A stretch of 64,000 nt of DNA from the NCBI GenBank assembly GCA_011033025.1, contig WFMF01000050.1, positions 62,001-126,000 on the forward strand, written 5' to 3'. Below are positions 30,351 to 41,050 of the stretch, one piece after another (the first letter of the stretch is position 1; each line of letters opens with the position of its first letter). Origin of the DNA: Beroe forskalii (Eukaryota > Ctenophora > Nuda > Beroida > Beroidae). Below the pieces are notes generated by a model. The model was not told the origin of the DNA. It made no database searches and saw only the letters and a program-made list of their open reading frames with translations. Position numbers and translations under genes: made by a program.

Positions 30351-30950
30351 TTGCTGTTGAGTTTACAAGATTACAATTGTATGATTCCTCCTCCTGTACC
30401 TCCTACTGTCTCTTGTCCTGCTACCCCTCCTACCATCCCTTGTCCTGCTACCCCTCCTCCTATCCCTTGTCCTGCTACCCCTCCTACCATCCCTTGTCCT
30501 GCCACCCCTCCTACCATCCCTTGTCCTGCTACCCCTCCTCCTATCCCTTGTCCTGCTACCCCTCCTACCATCCCTTGTCCTGCTACCCCTCCTACCATCC
30601 CTTGTCCTGCTACCCCTCCTACCATCCCTTGTCCTGCTACCCCTCCTACCATCCCTTGTCCTGCCACCCCTCCTCCTATCCCTTGTCCTGCCACCGCTCT
30701 TAACGTCCCATGTCCTGCTGCTACCCCTCCTCCTTCAATTCTAACGCCCATTAGGTTTGAACGGTTCATCACAGGTCAGCGCAACAACCGCCAGCTTCTT
30801 GACACTGATGGATATACCTACAACTACCTGAAAGATAAGAGCAGTGCCACATCTACTTGTTGGCGATGCTCAAAACAACGGTCGCTGAAGTGTCCTTCAA
30901 GGGTGCACCTCGGGTTAGACGAAAATCCAGACTCCCTTGCGACGAGGTGA
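30351..30950 (+). CDS. Proline-rich repeat plus FLYWCH-type zinc finger (transposon-derived, broken)
   Basis: Residues about 17-125 are nine-residue repeats [18 protein letters not shown] encoded by a 27 bp minisatellite (30405-30715), which stays in frame. A FLYWCH finger follows: [19 protein letters not shown], then [18 protein letters not shown], with its closing HNHP found in another frame near 30955-30965. The text after it (SDESLRRIVQRSRAKACGSA, about 31110-31170) matches the linker that follows FLYWCH in MULE-associated proteins. Frameshifts therefore lie near 30945. FLYWCH fingers bind DNA in these transposases. The proline-rich expansion is unusual and could be upstream non-coding minisatellite. 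Confidence 0.6.
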   Translation: MLLSLQDYNCMIPPPVPPTVSCPATPPTIPCPATPPPIPCPATPPTIPCPATPPTIPCPATPPPIPCPATPPTIPCPATPPTIPCPATPPTIPCPATPPTIPCPATPPPIPCPATALNVPCPAATPPPSILTPIRFERFITGQRNNRQLLDTDGYTYNYLKDKSSATSTCWRCSKQRSLKCPSRVHLGLDENPDSLATR

Positions 30951-31157
30951 GAAGCCCCACAATCATCCCCTGATCCCAGGCTAGGAGAGAGGCATGATGT
31001 GATCTCATCCCTGAAGCGGGAAAGCGGCGGACCAACCCCTGTCAGCAACCCAAAATCTCGTTACTGAAGCTCAGAAGTCTTCCTCATCTGAGCTCAATCC
31101 CTTGCTTCCCAGTGATGAGTCACTCCGACGGATAGTGCAACGCAGTAGAGCTAAGGC

Positions 31158-31616
31158 TTGTGGATCGGCAGATGCATCATGAAGCTAAGCAAGTATCCTA
31201 CTTTACTTAGAGTTGTTAACTATTTCGAGATAACATACTTAGGACTTTCCAGTATTGACAATGATAAGAGGAGTGAGCCTCGATTCCCAATGGTGTTTTG
31301 GAATCACTATGACACCATCATGGTTGACTTTGATTACCCTCGGACTAGTAACATGGTGGAGGGCTTCCACCGTGGGTTTAGGACGAGGGTGAACAGAGCC
31401 AAGCCCTCTGTTCAGGAGTACTTCCGTGGCATTTCTGAACAACAAGTCGCAACAGACTTCCATCTAGACAGATTGGCTGTGGGGATTTCGCCTGCAAAGA
31501 AGCGAAAAACCCGCAACCAAGAACTCTATGAAATCTGTAGCGCTTTTGATAAGTATGAATGTATTCTGGAATATTTATTTGAAGTTGCTAAGTATTTTGG
31601 ACATGACATTGCGTAA
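31158..31616 (+). pseudogene. C-terminal fragment of MULE-type transposase
   Basis: The first in-frame ATG is at 31158. YFEITYLGLS, FPMVFWNHYDTIMVDFDYPR and TSNMVEGFHRGFRTRVNRAK match the region after the DDE core of MULE transposases that are coupled to FLYWCH fingers, including the usual RT(N/S)N.VEG.H.F box. The core with the first two catalytic Asp residues is absent between 30965 and 31158. It ends with TAA at 31616. A helix and an NLS-like KKRKTR follow. It is a relic. Confidence 0.7.
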
Positions 31617-31968
31617 GCTGCCGCATTAGTTTACGAATAACATTTTGATTTCTTGTTTCTAATTTATTTCATTTTAATTTTGATTTTGGTGATTTATATT
31701 ATAGAAATTACGTGATTGCAATGAATATTACCAACATTTTATAACCCTTACAATATGTGTTTTCCTAAGATATACCAAGGTCTCTGCCATGACAGCAGGT
31801 ATCCTCATCACCTAATGACTAATGAGTTAGTTCTAATATTTCAATCAACTCATCCATCTTGCCACGTGATATATCACGTGATAATGTGTACCACGTGACC
31901 ATGTCACGTGGTATGTCACATGATCAGTAGGGGGAGCAGTTGTCGGTCAGCGTGAAAATTCCCAGAAA

Positions 31969-32208
31969 ATGGTAATTAACCTTAAAATTGTCATGATCAT
32001 TGGGTCTCAGTTGGTGTGCTGGGTATCGTATATCAGTACGATTATAGTGTTTGATTTCATTCTCAAACAACCGGCATCCCCATTTGTATTTGAAGTGTTT
32101 GCATTGATAGTGATACCAATGAATAGCTTACTGAATTCTGTGTTTTATGGTGAGATTTGCAAGGCTCCACTGATGAAGATGTATGGACTATGGAAAAAGC
32201 TGCAGTGA
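31969..32208 (+). pseudogene. GPCR TM6-TM7 fragment (LGR/GRL101-like)
   Basis: 79 codons ending TGA. TM6 is IVMIIGSQLVCWVSYIST and TM7 is FALIVIPMNSLLNSVFY, the rhodopsin-like NSxxN..Y box with Ser in place of the usual Pro. A short basic tail follows. The closest match in the window is the GPCR at the right edge, with its DFVCWVPFITICF and NSVINPLLY. The frame meets a stop about 24 bases upstream of the MULE-like right TIR edge. No upstream exons (TM1-TM5) were found, so it is an orphan exon or a pseudogene perhaps broken by the transposon. Confidence 0.65.
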
Positions 32209-32770
32209 AATGAACTTCAAGGAAACTTCAAGTTCAAGGAAACTTCCCAAATATAGCCAAGATTAATTTCAAATGCTGATGCTTGTTACGTAAGAGGTAA
32301 GCTGGACTTATTCAAATGTAAAAAAGAAATTAAGAATTTCAAGGTCTTCAACAATTGAGACATGTCCATTGTCCAAGCAAAACAAAATATGAAGTACAGT
32401 ATTGTTTTATAGTTGTATTTTCTTGATACTTTGATTATAAAGGAAGGATCCTGGGACAATAATATACTGAAAAAGTAAAGAAAAAGTAAAATATAGAAAC
32501 ATGCAAATAATCAAAGGGCCCTGAACTTCAGCAGACAGTTACATTATGAAAAGGAATAATATCTTAATTTGTGTTTATTTCGTGCTTTTTGCCACATTTT
32601 TTTCAAAATTTGTTTCATTGAGGTTTTCTCAAATTCTACTGAGATGTTTTAAACAATTATCGCCATACATATTATATTGGCTATCAAAACATCAATAAAA
32701 TTTGGTTCATGTTAGAATGGCAAGCTACAACATAGCACACCAACTATCATGTGGGGGTCCAACGGCCACT
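32209..32770. other. Unassigned AT-rich DNA
   Basis: No coding or structured repeat seen. It could be 3' UTR of the GPCR remnant. Confidence 0.4.
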
Positions 32771-32779
32771 GGCCATATT

Positions 32780-33490
32780 TGGTGAAAAATTTTGGTGAAA
32801 GGGTCACAAGAGCTGTGAATTTGTCCATTGGATCCATCATTTCAAATGGAGATGTCAATGGACGTTCATTGGACATCCAATGGGCTTCGATTGAACATGA
32901 TGTCCATCGGTAAAATTGTTCAATGGTGTTCAATGGATCCAATGGATATTCAATGAATCCATCTGAGTGTATCCAAAGGACACAATCACCAAACATGGTT
33001 TGGTAGATGGACACCAGTCTGGTTTTTGGAGATGATCCATGGACGATCCATTGCACTCATTGGGATCCATCGGTCCATTGTGTCCATTGGATCCAATGGA
33101 CCCAATTTGTCCATTGGACACAATGGATTCATTGAACAAAATGGATCCAATGGACACAATGTCCGATATTGAGTCCACTGGATCCAATGGACACAATGGA
33201 TACATTGAACAAAAAACGAGACTGGTGTCCATCTACCAAACCATGTTTGGTGATTGTGTCCCTTGGATACACTCAGATGGATTTATTGGATATCCATTGG
33301 ATCCATTGAAAATGTCCATTGAACATCAAAAATGGACCCAATGGATCCATTGAACATCATTGGAAAATTTTACCGATGGAGATCATGTTCAATGGATGTC
33401 CATTGGATGTCCAATGGACGTCCATTGTACATGTCCATTGGACATGATGGATCCAATGGACAAAATCACAATCTTGTGACCCTTTTACCG
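32780..33490. repeat. Fold-back element built of ATGGATCCATTGGAC-like words
   Basis: The outer ends pair as GGTGAAAGGGTCACAAG (about 32790) with CTTGTGACCCTTTTACC (about 33471). Inner words also pair: ACCAAACATGGTTTGGTAGA (32989) with TCTACCAAACCATGTTTGGT (33233), and GATGGACACCAGTCT with AGACTGGTGTCCATC. Both arms and the centre (33040-33200) are filled with TCCATTGGATCCAATGGACA palindromes. ORFs across it are low-complexity by-products. Confidence 0.85.
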
Positions 33491-35458
33491 AAGTTTTAAG
33501 GCAAATGACTTAAAATTCAGACTGATTGGGGACAAAGAGTGTTTTTGCGGGTGAATCCCCAACAGTCTTACTTTAGACTCCTGCATGGTTATTGTCCAGA
33601 ATGCTTGCGAAGTTCATGTTAGCTTTCATTTTTCACGAGTTGACGATTGCTTTCATCCGTGAAACTCGAGAATTGTAGCTCTTCGAATAGAATAATAATT
33701 CAAGTTCTGTTTATTAATTAATTAGGTATAGTTATTAGTTATCGAACAGAGCACAAGAAATAGGCGTTGGTATAGTAATGACATCACCTTGTAACGAAGT
33801 GATCGATTGATAAATTGCTGACGTTTCATTGCCTACTTTTCACACGTTGCCTTGAAACATGTTCAATATAAATCCAGCTTGACGCACCGAACAGAATCAT
33901 CACATGGTTTACAACTTTACAATAAACATCACATTGCGATCATTATTCTACTTTTGACGAGTCCTAGCAGGCCTATTCCGCTCAACAGATTTCGTATTTA
34001 ATTCGGCAGTGACGGAATGGATTCGGTTGGATCCATGCTTGGCATGGGAATCCATTTTATGTGATGGTCCCTGGTCCAACTGGTGCATGGAATTGACAGT
34101 TTAGGGTCTAAAAAACTTCGAGTCCATCATAATATGATACGATCTCTATCAAAAATTGTCATAGACCTGTCAGTTGTCGAAGTCGGCAAGAATGTGGAAA
34201 GTTCATACTTAATTCTTCTTTAATTTAAAGCCTAAAATTGCTTTTTTTTCCGAGTAGCTAAGAAGAAGCAAATTGCGATAATTTTACTGTATAAATTGGC
34301 TTCATGCTAAGAATGTAATGATGAAACTGTTCGATTGATAGAGAACTATGATTGTTCTCTCTTTATTTGTTTCGTAAAACAAAATAACAGAGTGACAAGC
34401 AGTGCTGGCTGGTCTTTTGACGGAAGTAAGCAGCTGTAAAGAAGAGCGGAATTGAATTGAGCTGATACAGCACACAGAATGCTTCACCAAGTGCCACCGT
34501 ACACATTTAAATTTAAAAGCAATTCAATATGTCATTGTCACTATTGTTGCCTTTGACTTTGATTTGACGTCAACGGACATAATATTAAGTTTTTATTCGT
34601 CTGATTCTATGAACGTTTTGTGGTTTTAAAGTCTTGAAATGCCAGTTGAAATCAAAGAAATGTTGAGAAAATATGACGTTACACTTTAACCCAATAGATA
34701 TCAAAGTTCATTATTTGAATTTCACGGATCTGGAAGGAGCATTTTTTGCTATGCTTAAATCCCAGTCTTTTCAAAATGGCGGCGTAAACAATAAATTCAT
34801 GTGGAGGAGTCCAAGTTTTCGTGGCATTTAAAATTGTTTTAGTAAACAAACACAGTTCGTATCTACCGTGCCACCAGGGCACCGGTGAAAAGATGCACAG
34901 AAACTGTAAAACTAAACATATCACATTTAGCTTCAGCCTGATTGTATGCTCTATTGCTCCGATTTCCTTCCTTTTTCATTTCAACAAGTTGAAAAGTTCA
35001 AGCGAACTCTGTTTTGTTTTGAAAAGCTATGATGCGGCCCTTTATAATTCAGTTTAATTGTAATGCTTTGATCCGTGGAATTGAATGAATTATGCTTGCT
35101 TGGACCCATATATGATCACTCAAAAGCACCCTTATAAAAGTAAATTTTAGGCTATGAATATTTCAGCTTTCAGCAATATGTTCATAACGGTGAAGTCTGG
35201 AGCTGACAAAGAAAATTATTCAACCTGAATTGCCAAGTTGACGCCATTCTCAGGAGCATTACTGCTAGGTGCCCCTTTCAAAGTCAATAACGGTCAGCTT
35301 CAAGAATCAAATGATATCTTTGACTCATTTTTTGATCATCTATAATATACATCTAAAAAGAAATAGCTTGGAAGTAAACAAATGTTGTCATCAACGATTC
35401 AACGATATAACTCATTCTCTTGACTTCTTGACTTCTAATCGAAATGTATTGATTTCAG
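33491..35458. other. Unassigned DNA, possibly upstream introns of the following gene
   Basis: No exon could be supported. Upstream exons of the gene at 35459-36352 must lie here or further left. Confidence 0.35.
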
Positions 35459-36352
35459 GTGAAGAATGTATTCTAGATCTTATGGATATAGAAGATGGGA
35501 AGACCACTGGGATATCCTCAAAGAAGGGGACAGCCATGGGATCAGAATGCCTTTCTGTGAGTGCTAATATTTATCATATATTGACATAAAAATATTTTCA
35601 TTGAAGTGCTAATATTTATCATATATTGACATAAAAATATTTTCATTGAAATAATTTTGTCAAAATTGACATAATAAGATAATAGTCTTTATGAATCGAT
35701 AAGAAACCTTGTGCAAACTTCCGCATTTTATTTTTCCTCAGCACAATTATCAGGCACACTGATGTGGAAAACAAAAAGGCCTAAACTCTACTCTTCAGGA
35801 AAGAGGTCTCTATGTGTTGGTTCTGGTTAAAACTGATCCGAAGGGCAGGAAGTATTACGAACCTCTCCTGGATAACGTTGGTATGTACTCAAGCACAGTA
35901 ATAAACTGCCTTATGTGTCTTTTCTAATCTAGACTGGAAGAGGAAAAACTAGACGGGATGATTGGACTCCGTATGGATGAGGATATCATCTATACGACAA
36001 ATGTTTCAAATTCAAACATTCAAATAATCAATGATTATCACCTAGCGGAACTACAAGGTAATTAATATAAGAAATCATTGACCTCACATCCCCACCAGAC
36101 GCACTGTTCCCTGACCTGAAAGAACTGTTTGGAATAGAAGCAATAGACCGCCCCAAGAGGACCATCAACCGGTCTGCCACCAGGAAGAAATCTGCCAAGC
36201 TGAGGAAACTGCTCTCCAGCGCCAGTGGGGCAGGGGCAGACCCCGCAACAGCCTCCAACCAGGCGGCCATGAACCTGATGGCAGGCATGAGGGCCAGGGC
36301 CAAGATGCGAAACATGGGGCCAAAACTCGCGTTCAACTTCAAGAGGGGATAA
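35459..36352 (+). CDS. 3' exons of an unidentified multi-exon gene
   Basis: Four exons with matching phases: 35459-35556 (acceptor TTTCAG, donor GTGAGT), 35799-35880 (CTCTTCAG, GTATGT), about 35940-36056 (acceptor GGAAG after a pyrimidine tract; GTAATT) and 36099-36352 (CCCACCAG to TAA). They encode an acidic stretch (ILDLMDIEDGK), a strand-rich segment (GLYVLVLVKTDPKGRKYYEP), DGMIGLRMDEDIIYTT, and a basic C-terminus (DRPKRTINRSATRKKSAKLR, MAGMRARAKMRNM) ending FNFKRG. The last exon is notably GC-richer than its surroundings, as expected for real coding sequence. I do not recognise the family. The third exon's acceptor is the weakest call: the better-looking CTAG seven bases earlier would break the frame. 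The start of the gene is not found. Confidence 0.55.
35561..35650. repeat. Exact 45 bp tandem duplication in an intron
   Basis: 35561-35605 and 35606-35650 are identical (GTGCTAATATTTATCATATA and onward). It starts just inside the splice donor of the upstream exon; the second copy does not recreate a GTGAGT donor. Confidence 0.95.
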
Positions 36353-38990
36353 CTTGGGGGTGGTTTGCAAATGAAACCATGGAAACCATGGAACATTTGA
36401 CATCGAGTTCCATACTTTAAATGTGAAAAGCAGTGTTTATGAGTGTTCATGACATGCATCCATTCAGTTGATGTTGCAAAGTAGCACTATGACCAAGTCA
36501 ATTGAATCCTGATCGAGACTGTGAACATATTCTGTAAAATTAGAAAGGAGCGATGAAAGTTTTACCGCATGTACTGAAGAATCGAGTGATGACGCAATTG
36601 TTCCTATCAAATGCTAATTCTATTATAGAAAAAAAACTGATAAGCTCAATAAGTCAATTCGTGAGAATGAAATTATATAACCTCTGAGGACATGAATGCT
36701 CTTATCAACACATCAACGGGTACAAATGAAAGGATTGTGACACAAAATACTAAAATAGGTACAATGCTGATAAAAAAAGACAACAAATTTTAAACAGCAA
36801 AATATTCTTATATTGCAGCTCATGGTAAAGATAAGAAGTAAAATTCATAATTGAGTAACTGCAATCGTTGTATTCAAATTCGTTTTATGTGTACAATTTA
36901 CAAGTTGCAGCTTTGAATGCTTTCGTCCTTATTTGTGTCAGATGAGTTATCTAATTGTTCAATCAAAATTTATAAATATTGAAAATTTCGTGGTACAGAA
37001 ATATCAGTTAACTATTCTATAAAAAACTAAGCTTCCATTCCATTAAATTAATTATGCTCATAATTAAAGGATTTGATAAGGGTCAGAGATAATCTTGACC
37101 TCGATTGTCCTGAGATAAATGTCATGGGAACGCAAAATCAAGTAGTGTTCTAAAATATTCGTATTTTATAAAGTATAATATCGATTTAATTCGATAAAAT
37201 TACTTATAGCAGGACATCTGGGAGAACCAAGTCGCGGCTAAATCTAATGGGCCTTTTCAAAAGGTGCTTTTCTTAAAATTTAACGGTGACTGCAGTTCGA
37301 AATGCAGTTTGTGCGGCGTGCACGCATGTTAATGTTATTTTATCTTTAAACGTCTTCTATATAAGTATACCTACGCTGCTCGAAACTTTTCAAGCCGTGC
37401 ACACAAGAGACGCCAAAAGTGCAGTTCGAACTGCCCCTGTTAAAGACCCATGATGACCAGATTTAGGGTAGATGTCTGCATTCCTGCATGTCAATTGGAA
37501 CTCAATGTTGTTGTTTATCTGATAAGTTTATCTGACTAGTTCCTACCCGTGATGACGTGGCGAGATTTGTTTGTCTAAACATGCAGGTATAACGTCGATG
37601 ACCGGGTGACGTGTTTGTTTAGTCACTTCTATTCCTCGAATACGCAACGCGATTCTCTTGTCTACTTCGTACTTAAAAGTGAGTTCCAATTAACATTAAG
37701 TAGCTAAGTAGGAGTGCCGATGGTATGCTTTATGATCTCTGTCCAGAGTCCTCCTGAGTGCTGAGGAGCAGGGTGAAGTTTGCACGTGCAGATTCAGCTG
37801 ATAGCATCATGCCTGATGACATGATAATAGTGTTTTAGGTATTCCCCTAAGTTTGTATAATTGTATATTGTTCCTTAGGGAGCAAGTTTAAAACTTTCAA
37901 AATCAGAAGCTTTCGAAAATCATCTTATTATCGGTGTATATTGTTTCACCTCATGTATTGTACAGGGCACCTTTTATTCTCCTATTTGGCTAGCTGATAA
38001 GGTAATTGTAGACCTTCCGGCGATGAGTAATTGTCTAAGCATGTCTCTAGCCGTGTTACCCTAAGAGCCTATAACCAGATAACCTTATCCCGTAAGTAGA
38101 CATATAAGCCTCAGTTAGTATGCTATCATTGATAGTAATTAAATAATTATCAAATGATCGTGATAGATTACGACCTAGTAGTAGTTATGGTACGGCTACT
38201 GCCGTCTTGGGGTGATCCTCTGTACCTCAGTATCTTACTGTACTGTAGTACCTATTCTATCGGTGATGCTTTGCAGCCACATTTCACCGCTCTGGCCCTT
38301 GTCCTACCCTTACTCCTGTTTTCTCTTTGTACCCTCAATCCACGGGACCTAAAGTAAAGTATCCCTTTGTTCCCACCAGAACTGCTGGTACTATATGAAC
38401 CTTTTGCACCTTAAGTATTGCATGGCGACCCGTGGGGTTTGATCCATATCTGGTTACTCACTTACTCAGTAACTTGAAAGCCGACATGGTATGCTCTATC
38501 AGCTTTCTTATAATCTAAACTGAAAATATTCTGCAGAATGAAATCTAAAGCGCCATGAACTGTTTCCTCTCATGATTAGGTTAGTGGGTTTGTAATGCCC
38601 CATGTGAGCTGATCAGATTAGTCCGGTGAGTTTGTCCTTATTGTCAGCTCACCACTCATCTTCAGAGACGTCTGCGCTTGGTCGCACATTACAGTGCTAT
38701 AACTGCAGTGATATCATTTCAGCATTTCCATGCGAGTCAGAGCTCATAGCAAGGTCAGTTGTCAGTTGTCACATGTCAGTTGACAACATCTTGACCACCA
38801 GCTGGATCTCACGGCTATAACAAGTGGAAGTGGAAGTTCTCCAGTTATATACGGTATCATATGTCACTATATTTTGATGTAGCAGCTGTTGGATTGCGTT
38901 TTAGAGCCAAATCATTTACATGATAAGGTCATTTTCTTGATTTGCAGTGATTTAATGTACAGTCTGGTGGTTCTGACGGCAGCCCTACGT
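36353..38990. other. Intergenic DNA without supported genes
   Basis: ORFs here lack homology or splice logic. An imperfect inverted pair lies near 37290-37325 and 37390-37432 (CTGCAGTTCGAAATGCAG versus GTGCAGTTCGAACTGC), probably a small MITE. Confidence 0.4.
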
Positions 38991-38994
38991 CTTG

Positions 38995-39225
38995 CATCCT
39001 GATGTCATCAACTCACCATGGTAAACCCTGATAATGACGTCATGAATAGTTTTATCTCTCCGCATTCCAAGGACTGAGTAACTCGAAACCGGATTATCTG
39101 ACGCCACGTGCTGTTGTAAATATGAAACCAGCCTTACTCATCGTAAAGTCAATGCCCGGTTGAAGGCAGGTGAGAGTGACGTCATTATCAGCGGTTACCA
39201 TGGTGAACTGATGACGTGTGACAGC
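38995..39225. repeat. Inverted repeat carrying TGACGTCA palindromes
   Basis: The left arm CATCAACTCACCATGGTAAA..GATAATGACGTCA (39006-39040) pairs with TGACGTCATTATC..GGTTACCATGGTGAACTGATG (39177-39214). A further half copy (GGTGACGTCATCAACTCACCA) is at 39786-39806. TGACGTCA is the CRE octamer, but here it is part of a repeat family, so regulation is not implied. Confidence 0.75.
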
Positions 39226-40970
39226 TCATCTTACCACACGCCTTTTAAATGCCTTGAGTAATTATTATATAGCGTGAGCTAAAGTGAAATACAACCCATT
39301 CCCGCGTACACCCGTCTCTTGTTTGTTCTGTAGCTTTATAGGAAGTGGTTTGCATGACCTTCATACGCAGTGCCGGCTTTCACTGTGCGCTTCACTGTTA
39401 AAGACGTTCTTTTCTTTCGAGCAGCTATTGTGTCCGAGCTATTGTGTTCGAGCTATTGTTTCCGAACAGAGCTATTGTGTCAAATGTTGGTTAATATACA
39501 AAGTGTGTTTCTAAACACAATTCCAGATTTGCCATTATACGTTACAGTGAACGCTGCTTTCGCTGAAAGCTTCAAAAGCGAAAGCAGTACCATAGCGGCG
39601 CTTTTGGTTTTACTTTTGCTTTAATGAGTATTTCCTGTTTCAAATTTCATTTTCTTTCGAATGGTTGGAAGTATTCGTGGAAGGTTGCAATAGATGATAA
39701 GGCTCTAGTAACTACACCGACACGCGAGGACAACAGAGTGCAGCTTCATATTATTGGCACTGTGCCAGCAGACAGCGATGGCGTGGTGACGTCATCAACT
39801 CACCACAGTTGACCTCTCATAACCACATCTAAAGGCACTATTTCCCACCGTAACTTCAGTGCAACACTAGGTGTTCGGTGAGGTTTGACGGGGCATAATA
39901 TGCTGCTTTTCTCTTCACTTGGCACAATGGCACGTAGCCAGGTTTCCGTGCAAAGGGGTCGGCGAGTAACATTTGAAACCGGTCGAACGTTTCATTGTGC
40001 TTATTTAATTAATCAAACTATCAAAAGCTCTAATCTTTATCTCTGTCCGGATCAAGGGAGAGGCATCTCCCCTGGATACACCTGGCTGCCCTTAACCTAG
40101 TTATAGGGAGTAACGTTTTACCTTTTAGTAGAATTAATCATGCTTCTGAATCGGAGTGTCTTACTAATTAGTGCAATTAGCGCCTCAGTATAGTGCTTGT
40201 GAGATCAAGGCACTGAGATGACATTGGAATTCAACACATATATTATAGCAGATAGCTATATAGGTCAGCGAATATCTCAGAGTCCAGTGCCGAGTCCTGT
40301 ACATTTTTGCGTGTACAAAAGTATAAGGAGTAATATAACCGGTTCTAAAGCTTCATGCTTCATATGTATACTGGCTTATTTCCTGGCTTATATGATCTGA
40401 TATATAACACGCTAACTTTTGCAGCAGTCTTATTTCTCGAATAGTTTAATATTTTTGTTGTTTTTAAAAATGTGATGACACCCTCGCTGTATGACGTATC
40501 AAGTTATAAATTCGATTCTATCTCATCGATTTTCAATATTTCTGCAGCCTTTAAAATATGAATTTTCGCATGTACTATTGTGACCAACACAGTTGCATGT
40601 TTTTGAGTAATATAAAGCTATGTAATCGACAAGAGCTTCTTTGTTATTACTATTCTTCTTGATTGTTTCGTTGCCATACTTACTCGATATAAGTTCACCA
40701 TGGATTCCATTCCAATCAATAGCTGCTTATTGCTAATTACTTTTCATTGTTTCCATTAATTACAAAGAGGGCTATTAGCTCATTAAGACACACTTACATA
40801 ATCATATTTTTCGCCTTGTTTAAAGGTTAGGTTAATTAAAAGCAGTTGAACTCAAAATTTTCGGCTCGATTTTCCCATTTCCTACTACGATTTGAATACA
40901 TCAATTGAAGTTATAACTTAATTTTCATGGATCTGAAAATCACGAACATAATTTCCACGGACAAATGTCT
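39226..40970. other. Intergenic DNA upstream of the tetraspanin
   Basis: No supported gene. 40970-41040 holds a short repeat of AAAACACACAGCTAACA words directly before the tetraspanin start, which may be leader or promoter sequence. Confidence 0.4.
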
Positions 40971-41050
40971 AAAACACACAGCTAACAAAACACACAGCGC
41001 CACTGCTAAAACACACAGCTAACAAACACACACACAGTACACAGCTTACG

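Larger units (their letters stand above)
29647..31945 (+). mobile_element. MULE-like transposon relic with FLYWCH-containing transposase fragments
   Basis: Inverted termini CGACAACTGCTCCCC (29647-29661) and GGGGAGCAGTTGTCG (31931-31945). Inside on the plus strand are a FLYWCH-type zinc-finger frame (30351-30950) and the C-terminal part of a MULE-family transposase (31158-31616). No clear 9 bp target duplication is visible. The central DDE core is missing, so this copy is dead. Confidence 0.55.

Noticed and set aside
30371-30772. Minus-strand Gly-rich ORF (GGVAGQGM repeats)
   Set aside because: Antisense translation of the 27 bp minisatellite; only the plus frame leads into a known domain.
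32712-33353. ORFs with MDPMDTM-like text
   Set aside because: They translate the ATGGATCCAATGGACA fold-back repeat, on both strands.
36028-36459. Minus-strand ORFs of 113-143 codons
   Set aside because: Antisense to the GC-rich last exon of the gene at 35459-36352, where splice phases support the plus strand.
38154-40400. Several plus-strand ORFs of 60-84 codons upstream of the tetraspanin
   Set aside because: No homology pattern, no phase-consistent splice sites; the region contains an inverted repeat family.
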